64,000 nt of DNA, from the NCBI GenBank assembly GCA_009829735.1, contig CM020619.1:25259554-25323553 (forward strand). The letters run 5' to 3'. Positions 63,273 to 64,000 of this stretch are shown piece after piece. Every line of letters starts with the position of its first letter. Position 1 is the stretch's first letter. The translations under genes and the position numbers were made by a program. The DNA is from Pyropia yezoensis. Taxonomy: Eukaryota; Rhodophyta; Bangiophyceae; Bangiales; Bangiaceae. Below the pieces are notes generated by a model that saw nothing but the letters and a program-made list of their open reading frames with translations, did no database searches and was not told the origin of the DNA.

Positions 63273-64000
63273 GAGGAAGGATGACCGGGGGGCGCTGGGG
63301 TCACCCAAGCAAGCCACCCCGGAGTACCGCGGGGAAAGCCCCACGGAGAGCGCGGTTGAGCCGACGCCGCATCAACCCCCGGGTACACCTTCCGGCCCCG
63401 ACGACACGGCGTCAGGGGATTGATGACCAACCCCCGAGGTTGGGAGGAGAGGACGGGAAGCCCCTTCACGTTGAACCAGACAAGGGCCCTGTTCAGGATG
63501 CCCGAGCTACACCGGATATCGGTGTAGGACATGTGTTGTTTACCTTGGAGAACTTCAAGGTATCAGCCACACTGGGGGTTGACCCCCAGTCGACACGATC
63601 GTACTACCCTGTACTGGACACAGGGGCTGGACCCAACCTTATCCGGAAGGATACCCTCCCGGACAAGTGGCTTCCACGAGTCAGAGTGACTCGGGGACCC
63701 ACCATCAAGGACGCGAATGGTCGACTCATTCGTACGACCGCAGCGATGTCGCTGCAGGTTACCATCGGGGATCTCACCACGGAAGTTGACTTCCTGGTAT
63801 GTGAAACGCTATCGGTGCCCTGCATACTGGGGTGCACCTTCATCAACGTTCACGTTGATGCAATCCGGCCAGGCCGGAGGACCGTCGAGCTTCAAGAAGC
63901 CGACGGGACGAAGCGAGGACACACGGCTATCGTCAGGGACCTGACGCTACAAGGAAGCCACGTTAACGTGGCTGAGGTGTACGCAAGCGTCGAGCCGAAG
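63266..64000 (+). CDS. pol: E3 Pol, N-terminal part (protease), partial at window edge
   Basis: The -1 frame relative to gag, open without a stop from the slippery site to base 64000. An Arg/Pro-rich linker leads to the aspartic protease motif VLDTGAGPNLIRK (63611 onward) and a retropepsin-like body with a late ILGCTF strand. There is an in-frame ATG at 63281, so downstream initiation is an alternative to frameshifting. RT and the rest lie outside the window. Confidence 0.87.

Larger units (their letters stand above)
60501..64000 (+). mobile_element. E3: Ty3/gypsy LTR retrotransposon, 5' part, continues past the window
   Basis: The 5' LTR, primer-binding site, complete gag and the start of pol (protease) are present and undamaged as far as the window goes. 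It shares the primer-binding site, gag layout and slippery heptamer with E1 and E2, but its LTR (363 bp) and proteins are clearly different. Confidence 0.9.

Overview
This window looks like nuclear DNA of a red alga, most likely a bangiophyte of the Porphyra/Pyropia type. Three things point there: very GC-rich genes with few short GT-AG introns, a nuclear CpcS/CpeS-like phycobiliprotein lyase with a plastid-style leader, and a nuclear ClpP with a plastid-style leader. There are no bacterial operons, and starts follow eukaryotic context rather than Shine-Dalgarno spacing. The genus is inference.

The left half (1-36 kb) is host DNA. In order it holds: palindrome-rich repeats (1-3 kb); a glycinamide ribonucleotide formyltransferase (minus); a copine with one intron and an unusually long Q/A/P-rich tail (minus); a truncated duplicate of a BCKDHA gene (13.1-13.8 kb); the CpcS-like lyase (plus); a TRM13-type tRNA methyltransferase (minus); a 0.9 kb fold-back element; an unrecognised 654-residue protein (plus); a long AT-richer, apparently gene-free block with local tandem repeats (23.6-32.3 kb); the full-length BCKDHA (plus); and a three-exon clpP containing a 31-nt microexon (minus). 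PurN, BCKDHA, TRM13, copine and ClpP are housekeeping genes with no obvious functional link to each other.

The right half (38-64 kb) is dominated by three Ty3/gypsy chromovirus-type LTR retrotransposons. E1 (38038-57066, plus) has 469-bp LTRs and target-site duplication CCAAC. It is split by E2 (46419-56065, minus), which has 571-bp LTRs and landed inside E1. E3 (from 60501, plus) runs off the right edge. All three share the same primer-binding site, and all three end gag with the slippery heptamer GGGAAAC immediately before the gag stop, with pol in the -1 frame. This is strong sequence evidence for programmed -1 frameshifting.

The most interesting observation is that E1 and E2 each carry a long antisense ORF (aORF) between pol and the 3' LTR, reading toward the end of pol. 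The two aORF proteins share an ungapped motif block despite strong divergence elsewhere, so they look like homologous, conserved accessory proteins of unknown function. E2 interrupted the E1 aORF, and the E1 frame is exactly continuous once E2 and one copy of the duplicated target are removed. Both pol genes carry single-base frameshifts although the LTR pairs are almost identical. The copies are therefore either recently dead or affected by assembly errors.
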